Of a stretch of 64,000 bases of DNA, positions 22,263 to 31,967 are shown piece after piece. The notes beneath the pieces are model-generated. The model was not told the origin of the DNA. It saw only the letters and a list, made by a program, of their open reading frames with translations, and did no database searches. Made by a program: the position numbers and the translations under genes. Position 1 is the first letter of the stretch; each line of letters begins with the position of its first letter. This DNA comes from Heliocidaris erythrogramma (taxonomy: Eukaryota > Echinodermata > Echinoidea > Camarodonta > Echinometridae), in assembly GCA_025617745.1 (NCBI GenBank), contig CM046857.1:28986094-29050093 (forward strand), read 5' to 3'.

Positions 22263-22860
22263 AAGTGATATGACTATATACTTTAGACCTATTAATAGAT
22301 AATGATATCATGTAAGGTTCCTTTTTGTCCTCATCGGTCACAATCGTATTTTATCCTGGTTTCGGTCTAATAATTGTCCTGCATTCATTATTTCATTGGT
22401 TGCACTCGAGCAATACGGTGGGTTACCATGCACATAAATGTCGCAGTTCAGTAACTTCATTCAAAGATAGGATAAAATGAATGGCATTTATTGAATTCTC
22501 TGAGGAATGTATAAGGGTCTTTGGGTTGTTTTGCTATTTATTCTTGGCAATCAAGTAATATCTAAATATGGTAAACACTATAAACATGACGGACAAAGAG
22601 AGTGGACAAAATAAACAACTCCTCATTCTATCGTTCGCAACGGTTCAGTGCCGGCCGCACAGAAACGTTGTTAGCGTCAACAGCGCGCTAACAGTACCGA
22701 TAGCGATGATTTGGCCGCACAGAAGAGTAATGTTAGTCAAATTCACTAACAGCGCTGTTAGCCTAACATTTCAAGGCCGCACAGAAGCTAACAGTAGTGG
22801 TAATGTTTTAACAACTCACTAACGGTGCCAGGGGCACCAATAGTGACAATGTTAGTGAAT

Positions 22861-23074
22861 AATTTCTTGTGTGCGCTATAACTTGCCTCTCCTTTTTTTG
22901 ATACCAAGTACTTAAACATAGACCCAGACTAATTAAGAATGTGGTGGGTAACGGGTGACATAGATTTTGCTGATAACGGCACAAACTTGTTGTATGTTAT
23001 TTAGTAATTCAATCTCATCTCTTGATGGTAATGTATTACTTAAAAACACCACAATTAAAATGGTCGAGTAGTTA
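22861..23074. other. interior of the TIR element, no gene
   Basis: This includes the decayed upstream part of the LINE fragment. A TAG stop at 23069-23071 interrupts the frame just before the readable RT segment. Confidence 0.4.
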
Positions 23075-23680
23075 AAGTTTCTTGGTTTACTTATTGATAA
23101 TAAGTTATCTTGGAAACCACAGACTCTGTATCTAAACAATTTACTCTCTAGAAATGTTGGTATTATAAAAAAATTGAAATATTTGTTTCCCTCTCATGTA
23201 TTACTCTTGTTGTATTCCACCTTGGTTCTACCCTACATAAGTTATGGCATTCTTGCTTGGGGCAACTGTACTAAGTCTCAGTTGGATAGACTCTCAGTTA
23301 TACAAAAACGGGTGATGAGAATAATTTTGAAAAAGCCTAGACTAGCTCCGTCTAAAATATTATTCTTTGAAAATAAATCGTTGAGACTAAACGATTTGTT
23401 TTATTACCAGTTAGGCAGTTCAATGTATCAAGTACGAATTCATGAATTGCCTCAGGTTTTACAATCAATGCTTAAAACGAATGATGGAATACATAGGCAT
23501 TCTACACGACAATCATCTTTCTTTCATTTACCACTTCTTCGTACTCAGTTTGCCCAGAAAACATTAATCTAAACTATGCCCTTCTATTGAAATCATCTTG
23601 ATTCAAATCTAACGCAAGCTTCCTCTCTTAAATCTTTTAGAAGAAATCTTAAACATTATCAAATTAGCTCTTACAGCGTA
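23075..23680 (+). pseudogene. decayed non-LTR reverse-transcriptase C-terminal fragment
   Basis: From 23075 the frame reads KFLGLLIDNKLSWK, then LVLPYISYGILAWGNCTKSQ, LSVIQKRVMRII and TRQSSFFHLPLLRTQFAQKT, and stops at 23572. Homology resumes in a shifted frame (ASSLKSFRRNLK at about 23610-23645). An in-frame TAG lies at 23069. It is related to the fragment at 15-491 by the same block order. The 3' part appears to continue past the nested MITE, possibly to a TTAA-rich tail near 24460. Confidence 0.75.
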
Positions 23681-23689
23681 AGTCTATAA

Positions 23690-23958
23690 CAGGGGCGTAT
23701 CCAGGATTTCCCAATGGGGGGGGGGGCGCCAGGCATTATTGATCGCCGTCCCGGGGGAGGGGTCTAATGGGAGGGGGTGCCCCCTCCCCTTTGGAAAATT
23801 TTTGCTTCTGAAGAAGGGCTGAGATGCAAAATAATCCTATATGTGACCAATTTTGAAGCCTATTTAATGAACAACTTTTTTTTTCCTAGTTTTTTTTTTT
23901 TTTTACGACGGCCAATAGGGGGGGGCGCCTGTTGCGCCACCCCCTGGATACGCCACTG
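23690..23958. mobile_element. hAT-type MITE (CAGGGGCGTATCCAGG ends)
   Basis: The left end CAGGGGCGTATCCAGG matches the reverse complement of the right end, CAGTGGCGTATCCAGG. The interior has G-runs and GGGGGGCGCC. CAGNGGCG ends are typical of hAT MITEs. No clean 8-bp target duplication is visible. Confidence 0.7.
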
Positions 23959-24601
23959 CATCTGTACAGTATTTAGTTTTCTGCCTGTGTCTAAACAGAA
24001 CATAAACAAAACCTTTATTAAGACATCTTTTTATTCATACTTAATACACATACATGTATTATGTGTATCTGGTTTTTCTACTACTATATAAACGCGATAG
24101 GCTGACATTAACTGCTAGTATAATACTAGTTCATAGTATGCTTATTTTATTTTGATGTTATAGTGATGTTGTGTGTGCATTTATTTTTTTTCCCCTTTTA
24201 CACACGTCTTGTCTCGTCTCTTTATTGCTATATATGTATATGTATACATAATTACATACATATATTTCTTAGTTCTCTCTGTTATTGGGGAACCTAGTTT
24301 TAACAAGCTGTGCTTTTCCTTAGGTTCTCCCATAATACTGCTTTTTGGAATTGTTATTAATGTATCTGTATTCGAAATTTTGAACGATGTATGCTCACCA
24401 ATAATGTTCATGGCAGATTTCTGCAGTAATATGAAAAAAATAATTAATTAATTAATTCATTCATTAAAGTATAGGTTTTCCAAAGCAGTGTTTGAAGACC
24501 TTTTTAACATTGTAGGCCCTGCTTTGGAAAAAAGAACGTTACGGTGAGTAACCATGTACCATACCTTAAGTACAGTCAATGTAACTGAATAGTGTAAAAG
24601 G

Positions 24602-24813
24602 CAGTGGCGGCACCAAGGGGGGCATGGGGGCATTTGCCCCTCCCCCCCCCCCAGTCAGAAGCATTGCCCCCCAATAATTTTCGGAGTGAAAAAAACAATA
24701 GGGTGGAAAAAAATTGTGTGCACCCTTGCCCCCCCCCCAACATTTTCCTTTGCCCCCCCCCCCCCCCATTTGCTCCCCCCAACCCCACTTTAAAAATCCT
24801 GGTGCCGCCACTG
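24602..24813. mobile_element. hAT-type MITE with 8-bp target duplication
   Basis: The left end CAGTGGCGGCACCAAGG pairs with the reverse complement of the right end, CAGTGGCGGCACCAGG. The flanks are GTAAAAGG (24594-24601) and GTAATAGG (24814-24821), 7 of 8 identical, as expected for hAT. The interior consists of poly-C/G runs. Confidence 0.8.
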
Positions 24814-25945
24814 GTAATAGGCTACATACGCATCAGCCACTGATGATGAGAAGCATCATGATGAAAATCATCATTGGCAAATAAGCCTACTCCCATGACT
24901 GAAGAGCTAAAAAATAAACAATAAATAAATAAATAAATAAATGAGAAGTGGGCTTGCATTTTTTTTTTTGTGGTACAGTATTTTAATCTAAAAGCTAAAT
25001 GCTAGTAGTTGCAGCAAGCAATAATTTCACGCGAAAGTCTTTGGAATCAAAGTTAACTGTTCATATATTGTCGTAGCTAATCTAGTAAGTTTATGCAATC
25101 AGAAACTTGAATAACCTTTGTTAAAGAATGAAACATACGCTGAAAACCAAGCACACATTAGACCACCAACATAGATATAGTGGGAACGTGTAGTATTATT
25201 GATTAGTAAAAGACCCGTCACCCGGCAGGAATGTCATGTTTATTTTGGTAATTTGTCAGCAAATATAAATTTTAAAACGTGAATACACAACGCATGCGCA
25301 CTGTGCTATGCTGCATCAACAAGCTAGATTCATCAATCTATACATAGATTACTACGCACAAATCATAGATTTTGCCTAACTCTATGGCTCAAATCCATTA
25401 ACAGCGCTGTAACAGCGCGAGTGTCAAACAGCGTCCTAACAGCGCTTTCTGTGCGGTCATCTTACCCGTGTTGTTAGTGGCTGATTTGTCTGTGGCTTGT
25501 TAGCGCTAACAAAGCCGCTACTAACAGCGTTTCTGTGCGGCCGGCACTGGTAGTCAAGATAACGTCTCTTCACTGTAAAATACATAGAACAGGTGAATAT
25601 GCATGTACACCTAGCACCTGTTCTGTATATTTTTACAGAATAGCAGTGATATGAAGGGATGATCTTTTGTCTACCAGAATCATTGTGAAGGGTAGAACGA
25701 GGGGTTGTTTATTTTGTCCAATCTCTTTGTCCATGTTGTCCCTCATGTAACATGTTCATCAATCGCACTCATTGGCCTACCCCATTGTCTTTATCGGAAA
25801 CTATTTTGGAGCATTTTAAGGTTTGAAAAACATGTAAATCATGGTATGGTGTGGATGATAAAAAATTGTACGACAAACGCATGCTCCTGCGACAATAAAT
25901 ATTGCAGCCCCAACTCGCATCTTTGACGAAATAAAGCCCGGAGCA

Positions 25946-26171
25946 AAAGACCGGTTCTGTATAATGTATTCAAATTTATGCAAATTTCTTCTCTGAGCAC
26001 CTAGTGACGAGCTATTCATTAACCTGCTTTTTATAAAAGAGCCCCAATGCCTTGAATCCAGTTTGCATACATTACTTGTTGCTATGCCCGGCAAGCTTAC
26101 AAGTTGTCAAGAAGAACCTTTGTTTGAAAGGCATGTATGAAATTTGGATACATTACCGAAGCGGTCGATTG
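25946..26171. mobile_element. MITE family A, copy 3 (inverted)
   Basis: The ends are AAAGACCGGTTCTGTATAAT and, reversed, CCAATCGACCGCTTCGGTAA. The interior carries the family A sequence in opposite orientation (TCCAGTTTGCATACATTACT, ATTCAAATTTATGCA). It is closest to the copy at 7670. Confidence 0.75.
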
Positions 26172-26931
26172 GCGACGCGCCGGGGAAAATGTCGGATCAA
26201 CATCTGAAGAGTACACTAATCTCAGAACCTATAGAAGGCCACTTCGGCCTAAGAATGGCTCTGGTCCATGGTAAAAGTGTTTGCATATACACTACTCTGC
26301 CCACATAAAGAAGGACTATTTTGGTAGAAGGGTGTTATTGTTTCTGGATATGACCCAAAGATAAAAAGTTTTTGAAAATGAATATTATGTTTATAATATT
26401 AGAATAATTTATCAAAAGGGGAAAAACAATATTATACCAGACAGCCCCAGTATATCGAAAACGAAACTCAAGCACTTCTTAAATACTTAAATACCACGAA
26501 ATGGGGATCCCCTCAAAAAAAAAAAAACAAACAAACAAACAAACAAAAACAAAAACTAATCAAAACAAAACAAGACAAACAAACAAAAAACAAAACAACA
26601 TCATTTTGCCAAAGCATAGATGCACTCCGCGGGTTTTTCTGCTTCAGAAGCCACTGTTAACCTAATGTAATTTTTCTTATCCTTCCAGTTCGGCACTATT
26701 AAGTTTTTCATCTCCACAAAACTCGGTACCAAGATCACTATTGTACCCTAACCCAGCGCCATGACTCATACTAGGTTGGTATCCAATTTACCCATAATTT
26801 TGACCCCCGAGACTTACTTAGACCATCATTGACCGAAAAGGTTGTAAGCCTGAACGTAGCCGTTGAGTTTAACCCCCAGAGCCCCCCCCCCCCCCAAAAA
26901 AAAAGAGACCCGAAAATCGGGTCGATTTCAC
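26172..26931. other. gene-free stretch
   Basis: An A-rich (AAAC)n-type low-complexity stretch lies at 26517-26600 and a poly-C run at 26883-26895. No exon is supported. Confidence 0.45.
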
Positions 26932-26940
26932 CTCCATCAC

Positions 26941-27952
26941 TAGCCTCTTGTCGAGGCCCTGACGCTGTTGAAATCCTTGGCGATATGGAGGCAAAACCGA
27001 GGCGCTTGCGCCGAGGTCCTCTGGACACCCGACCTGAATTATATATTCATGAGGCACGATTTCCAACTGAATTATGCATGAAAACGTGAATACATGTAGT
27101 TAGATAACCCGGCGATTGCCTAGCGAATTGGCCAATGAAATCTCAAGGATTTCTTACTTCAGTTCTGGTCTATTATTTTTTGGGGGGGTGGGGGGGATTA
27201 CGTAAATCTCTTGCTCAAAATACATTCACAAACAAGCACATTATGAAGAATTCGATCTCTAGCTTACAAGCCATGGTAATTTTAATAAGACAAATGTACA
27301 TATTTCTCAAGAGATCATCATATATTTAGAAATAATGAAGAATGGGCAATAAAAGTCACCGTTCAACAACATCAATTCTGATGTAACCAAGGAGTTACCA
27401 GCAACTTCACTGCCCGGCAAGGCCCCGGGGGATCCGCCTGGCCCTCGCGAAGCATGGCAGCAGTCACACTCTCCATTCCTGGCCCACGGAGGTAATCAGC
27501 ACAGAGCGGTAGCGCGTGAAAAATAACACTTTTTCCATAGCCAGTAGGCAGATTCACAAAAACATCTTGTCCTTTAAGTGCAGATTTGATTGCATCAACT
27601 TGCAAATCTTTGAATCTGTCAATCTTCAACATTCTAGCGGCATATTCTAAGCTCTTACAAATATCGTCATCACTCGTCGTGAAAGAAACGTTGAACGCCA
27701 TTTTGGACTGCGATTAATTAATATGTAAGAAATAGCGTGCAGTCGAGTAATGAATATTTAACATTACGTCATGGTAGCTCGCGCTTATTGGATGATTTTC
27801 ACCGACCAAAATTTGGTCGGAATATTCGTCAAAACAATGAAATACAAAAGAAATTCAGATCGGGTGTCAAGAGGCCCTCGGCGCAAGCGCCTCGGTCTTT
27901 GCCTCCATATCGCCAAGGATTCCAACAGCGCCAGGGCCTCGACAAGAGGCTA
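26941..27952. mobile_element. MULE-like element with 101-bp TIRs carrying a RecQ fragment
   Basis: The terminal inverted repeats 26941-27041 and 27852-27952 are about 90% identical, beginning TAGCCTCTTGTCGAGGCCCT. Direct repeats CTCCATCAC (26932-26940) and CCCCATCAC (27953-27961), 8 of 9 identical, flank it exactly. Long TIRs with 9-bp target duplications are the hallmark of Mutator-like elements. The only coding sequence inside is a RecQ-helicase N-terminal fragment on the minus strand; no transposase is seen. The superfamily call is inference. Confidence 0.7.
27372..27701 (-). pseudogene. RecQ-type DNA helicase N-terminal fragment
   Basis: An ATG-started frame of 109 residues. Residues about 24-70 match the start of RecQ-family helicases: FKDLQVDAIKSALKGQDVFV (motif 0 with its conserved Gln), then LPTGYGKSVIFHALPL (Walker A, motif I). 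Homology stops after ADYLRG; the remaining ~35 residues (ESVTAAMLREGQADPP...) match nothing in the family. DEAD/H-box and all later motifs (II-VI) are absent, so it cannot be an active helicase. It lies wholly between the TIRs of the 26941-27952 element, starting about 150 bp inside the right TIR. Either a captured host exon or a remnant of a helicase encoded by a larger element. Confidence 0.75.
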
Positions 27953-27960
27953 CCCCATCA

Positions 27961-27987
27961 CCCGCCCCCCCCCCCCCCCCCCCCCCC
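27961..27987 (+). repeat. poly-C run
   Basis: A C-rich run directly follows the flanking duplication of the MULE-like element and is followed by CA repeats. Confidence 0.8.
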
Positions 27988-28112
27988 CTCACACACACAC
28001 CACCGCCACCACACTTTGTGTCAGACGGCCCCTAAAAATCAAGGTAAATTCTTCCCCTTCAAGCCCCGGGTCCAAGTCTTGTCAGAAGGAAAAGATATGG
28101 ATGTACATTCTA

Positions 28113-28134
28113 TAATAGTAGTATAGTAGTAGTA

Positions 28135-28222
<88 letters not shown>

Positions 28223-28290
28223 AAGTAGTAGAAGTAGTAGTAGTAATATTAGTAGTAATAGTAGTAGCAGTAGTAGTAGTAGTAGAGGTA
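28113..28290 (+). repeat. (TAG)n microsatellite
   Basis: About 55 TAG/GTA triplets with scattered AAG, AAT and CAG variants. Confidence 0.95.
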
Positions 28291-29330
28291 GATTTCATTT
28301 TGATATATTTACTGTATTTATTATGTTCTGTGTGTTGTTTTAAGTGGGGTATTCAAACACATAGACATGATAGACTTGCCATGCTTGCCTAAGACTTTCC
28401 AATGCAGCATAAAAGCAACGCTTATTTGTCCGGAAGCAATACGTAAAGCGGACTGTTGAATCCGGTAATGTCAAATTCAAATATCTCGAAAAATCATTAT
28501 TCTATTGTGTAGGCCATATTGGTGTATTAGAGTACTCAGTAAAACCTTGCATAACTTGGTTTATCCCCTTTGGTGCGGATGATTGTAGGTTTTTATTGTC
28601 CGGAATAGTTCATCTGAAACTGCTTGAAATGATTGCAATAATGCATTACCAGCCAGACAGCATTGTCTGGTTGTTTCCCCTGAGTGCATAATCTCAATAA
28701 TCTCAACTTTTTGCTTCTGCACAGAAATGAAAAACGAAGTTAGACCTCGATATCGGTTCAATGACTGCAAAGGGCCGTTTACGCATACATATTGTACATG
28801 TTATATTCATCAGAATGTATGTGCAACTCCCGTTAACGTTAGGTATTCTATTACAATCATGTACTAAAGAGTTCATATAATTGCGTAACTTAATTCGCAT
28901 TTGAAACAGCCAGGCAAACAGGGTAAAGACAACATGAAAAAAGGAACAAATTTGATGAATGTTAAAGACATGGTTTGTGCCATTTTGTCCAAATCCACTT
29001 GGTCCAACATCCAGCTCTTCTAACTTCATTAAGTCTGCACCCATTTTGTGCGTTATACAGTATACACGTTGTCCAATCACCATTCAGTCCACTAGCGTAT
29101 TTGGGGGGGGGGGGTGTAAGGGCAAGGGGACAATTCGCCCCTCCCCCCTGTTGTGTATGTTATTTCCTTATATTGTTTATAATTATTCTAATTCTAATAT
29201 AATGTATATATAATGTATCTCAAAGCATTCGCTTGGATCCAGCTGAGGCATGCGGCTTCATTTTTTTGTTCAAAACTCGCCTTCACCGACAAAGGAATTA
29301 ATTAAGGTTGAAGATTTGTCAATCGTCGGT
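28291..29330. other. gene-free stretch with a G-run element
   Basis: No exon is supported. CACTAGCGTATTTGGGGGGG at 29090-29110, ending in a C-run near 29150, resembles the AGTGGCGTATTTAGGGGGCA part of the repeat at 5529-6032. Confidence 0.4.
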
Positions 29331-29557
29331 CAATAGACCTGTTTACTAATTTACTGCACTTTATGCATGTTTCTCTCCAGAATCCTTAGTTACCAACTAT
29401 TTGGTACACCTGCTATGCATAATGGCATCTCTATAGATGGAATCCATTTTGCATACATTAGTTGTTGATATGTCGACAAGCCTCTGGCAAGCTTTTGAGT
29501 CGTCAAGAGAAACTTTTGTTAAAAAAGTATGCATAAAATTAGTAAGCAGGTCTATTG
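29331..29557. mobile_element. MITE family A, copy 4 (most complete)
   Basis: The left end CAATAGACCTGTTTACTAAT and the right end (reversed CAATAGACCTGCTTACTAAT) are almost identical over 20 bases. The interior matches the other three copies (TCCATTTTGCATACATTAGT). It is 227 bp long and non-coding. The tRNA-like segment at 29586 lies 28 bp beyond. Confidence 0.8.
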
Positions 29558-29585
29558 AATCTGGTGTCACCGAAACCACTGGCCT

Positions 29586-29650
29586 GTCTCCGTGGTCTAG
29601 TGGTTAAAGGCATTGGCGTTCTAAGCTAAGTTCGATTCCCGGTGGAGACA
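29586..29650 (+). tRNA. tRNA-Arg(TCT)-like pseudogene, truncated
   Basis: The acceptor stem pairs GTCTCCG with TGGAGAC (one G-T), and an A discriminator follows. The D-arm/A box reads TGGTCTAGTGGTTAAAGGC. The anticodon stem TTGGC/GCTAA encloses the loop GTTCTAA, giving anticodon TCT. The variable loop and 5' half of the T stem are missing: GTTCGATTCCCGG follows the anticodon stem directly, so the total is only 65 nt. It is not expected to give a normal tRNA; it is a pseudogene or SINE head. Confidence 0.6.
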
Positions 29651-30339
29651 TTTTTCAACCTTTGCAAAAATTTCAAAAGGGGAGGACAGCTCTGGGGAAC
29701 TTTGATTTAAGTTACGCAACCATTATTCTCTGATTTCATTTCACATTATATTATATTACTGGATTGTGTACTAGGGAGACACACAACAATGAGGTTTATT
29801 CCATCGATAATTTAGGTAATAGGGACTGGTGTATTAGGGAGATACCATGGACAAAGAACGAGACAAAAAAACTGTCTCCCTAATGACGATGTAGTGATAT
29901 ATATACATGTATATATATTGTTAAAGCATCAATAGTAGTCAAAAAGTCATCAGTGTAAGTCTTTTTGCCCCAAAATTGTAAATTTCATAATTATTATAAT
30001 TTATGCAATATTATTATGCATATAATCATATTCTAAAAAATAGATTTAGTTCAAAGTGTCACATTATCCATTATACACTGTGCGTCAAAAAGGACATTTA
30101 TTACATGTATTGGTTTAATTAAAATCATGCCAAACTTTAATTTCCTACAATTAAAATCAACTTTGTCATGCGAGTCACAATTTTAATATCCTGTTTTTGA
30201 TTACTGCGACAGGGGCGGCGGAGCGGCTTTCAAAGCTAAAAAAGGACAATTTTGTGACATTTGTATTACCCTATAGTCTAATTAATACATTATCAAGCAT
30301 CATCTTCTTCAGTTTTATTGTCTTTATCTTAAAGGTGTT

Positions 30340-30573
30340 CTGGGGTGGTATTCTGAGATTTATTTTATCTTGATTTTAGTGAAAAGATTTTAATTGTCAT
30401 AACAAATTTCAAATTGCAAAATTTCATTGGTGTTAGCACAGATGAATTCCGCGTACGCAACCACTTTTGAGCAGTCATTAACCAATGACGCGCCATAAGC
30501 GTATATTTTGTTATGACAATTCAAATTATTTCCCTAAAATCAAGATAAAATAAATCTCAGAATACGACCCCTG
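30340..30573. mobile_element. MITE with CTGGGGTGGTATTCTGAG ends
   Basis: The left end CTGGGGTGGTATTCTGAGAT and the right end (reversed CCAGGGGTCGTATTCTGAGA) are inverted repeats. Pairing continues through TTTATTTTATCTTGATTTTA and AATTGTCATAACAAA, about 70 bp per arm. No ORF is seen. Confidence 0.8.
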
Positions 30574-30629
30574 GATTCTGCTTCTGTTTCCTGAATTAGC
30601 AGAACTTGTATAATGGTCTTTATATGCGA

Positions 30630-30825
30630 GCAAGGCCGTACGCAGAAATTTTTTTCCTGGGGGGGGGGGGGCAAGATGATCTCTTTCAAAGGAACCCATA
30701 ACTTGAAGTCTAAAACCCGATTTTAAAAAAAGATTTCAAAAATGATTTTGAAATTTCTGGGGGGCAACTGCCCCCATCCCCCCCCCCCCCCCCCCCCCCC
30801 GCTCTTGTATGCGAGCCAGCGAGCA
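30630..30825. repeat. G-run/C-run interspersed repeat
   Basis: GCAAGGCCGTACGCAGAAAT followed by a G-run, then GGGGGGCAACTGCCCCC and a ~25-base C-run. The form is like other G-run repeats of the window. No coding capacity is seen. Confidence 0.6.
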
Positions 30826-31030
30826 AGCAACATTTTCAGACCTTTTTTTTTTCCTAATGCTGAATGCCTTGGATTGTGGATTATTTTTCAGCCATATAAT
30901 GAACATTACAACTGCAAATTGATTTTTTGCATTGTCTAATGATCATTTAATTCGTACATTAACCCTGTCCTTTTTCATTAAGATTACATCGATATCAACA
31001 CACTTCATGTTGATATTTATATCATATATA

Positions 31031-31812
31031 AGAGTGAGCGATCTTTTATTAAACTTTTCATTCTTTTTTGAGTTGTGGGAAGCTCCAATAGGCGCGCTAC
31101 TGTTGATGCGGAGCGTATATTATTGGGGGTAAGTCGCGTCTTGAAGTTAAAACAGTAAGATCCAGACAACTAGTTCCGCATAACGACCTATATCATGTAA
31201 AAGCTGAATATCTCCTCTTTTTCATGGTGTAATCAGCTAAGCAAATAAAATGTTGAGCGAACTTTTATTAAACTGTTCATGCTTGACTTCATTTTGAGTC
31301 GTGCGAAGCTCCAATAGGCGCACTACTGTTGATGCGGAGCGTATATTATTGGAGGTAAGTCGCGTCTTGAACCGCAGATTGTGGACGTTTTTATGCCGTC
31401 AGAGGGCACCGTGATCGTTACCTGATATCATACCGATGCCCCGCGGGCGTCTTCTGACAGACTGGTCGCCGCACAAAATGCACGCTCCGCCTGAGCTCGA
31501 GCTCCCGTGCGAGATTTGGTCGGTTTCGTGTAGTCGGGAAGGTAATCGCAATCGTCCAACGGACGCGTTCGACGCACAAAGTTTGTGTACGAGTGAATGG
31601 GGCTTACGCACTTCTGATTTTCCCCATGGCCGCCCGGTGGCGTATCCCTTTGAAACAGTACGATCCAGACAACTACTTCCGCATAACAGTATATCAAGTA
31701 AAAGCTGAATATCTCTTTTTAATGGTGTAATCAGCTAAGCATATGAAATGTCGAACGAACTTATATTAAAATCTTTCTTTCAGGACTTAATTTTGAGTTT
31801 TGCAAAGTACTG
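31031..31812 (+). repeat. tandem ~220-bp repeat (2.3 copies) split by an insertion
   Basis: Copy 1 spans 31031-31250. Copy 2 spans 31251-31374 and resumes at 31655-31745. A partial copy 3 runs about 31746-31812. Landmarks shared are GAAGCTCCAATAGGCG, ACTGTTGATGCGGAGCGTAT, AAGTCGCGTCTTGAA and GGTGTAATCAGCTAAGCA. The break in copy 2 holds the GC-rich element at 31375-31654. Confidence 0.8.
31375..31654 (+). mobile_element. GC-rich ~275-bp interspersed element, copy 1
   Basis: This shares about 80% of its sequence with 41386-41656, same orientation: starts CCGCAGATTGTGGACG, then CACCGTGATCGTT, CGCTCCGCCTGAGCTCGAGC, CCAACGGACGCGTTCGACGC and TTTGTGTACGAGTGAATGGG, and ends ATCCCTTTGAAA. It interrupts a tandem repeat unit whose intact copy (31137-31155) gives the empty site. 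TGAA occurs at both junctions. It is GC-rich against AT-rich surroundings, and open frames in it come from composition. Confidence 0.75.
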
Positions 31813-31967
31813 CGCTTCAGAACGCTACTCGCGAAGTTATACATGAAAGCGTTAAATTTTGCATAATTAGTGCAAACTATTATTGCTTTGCCCTTTAGAC
31901 TTCAAAGAAATAATATATTAAGACCCTTTTTTCTACCCCCATAAATTCCTCAACCAGAAAGTAAATT

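Larger units (their letters stand above)
22647..25549. mobile_element. 2.9-kb TIR element with CAGTGCCGGCCGCACAGAAA ends
   Basis: The left end CAGTGCCGGCCGCACAGAAA and the right end (reverse complement) are identical over 22 bases. Weaker arms of about 150-200 bp are full of (C/T)TAACAGCGCTGTTAG and GCCGCACAGAA repeats (22656, 22713, 22772). CAGTG ends resemble hAT elements, but the flanks (CAACGGTT left, GTAGTCAA right) show no 8-bp duplication. The interior holds a LINE fragment and two MITEs and no recognisable transposase. Confidence 0.75.
22583..25737. mobile_element. palindromic foldback MITE, split by a 2.9-kb insertion
   Basis: The left arm (22583-22646, continuing at 25550) and right arm (to 25737) are reverse complements: GACAAAGAGAGTGGACAAAA against GACAAAGAGATTGGACAAAA, then TCCTCATTCTA against CCCTCGTTCTA. 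The centre has AACAGGTG...CACCTGTTCT pairs. Removing 22647-25549 leaves a ~252-bp palindrome. A sister copy without the insertion lies at 60857-61054. Confidence 0.8.

Noticed and set aside
28110..28298. Poly-Thr open frame
   Set aside because: It is the TAG microsatellite read on the other strand.
31428..31708. About 90-residue frames on both strands
   Set aside because: They lie in a GC-rich interspersed repeat with a second copy at 41386 where the frames break differently.
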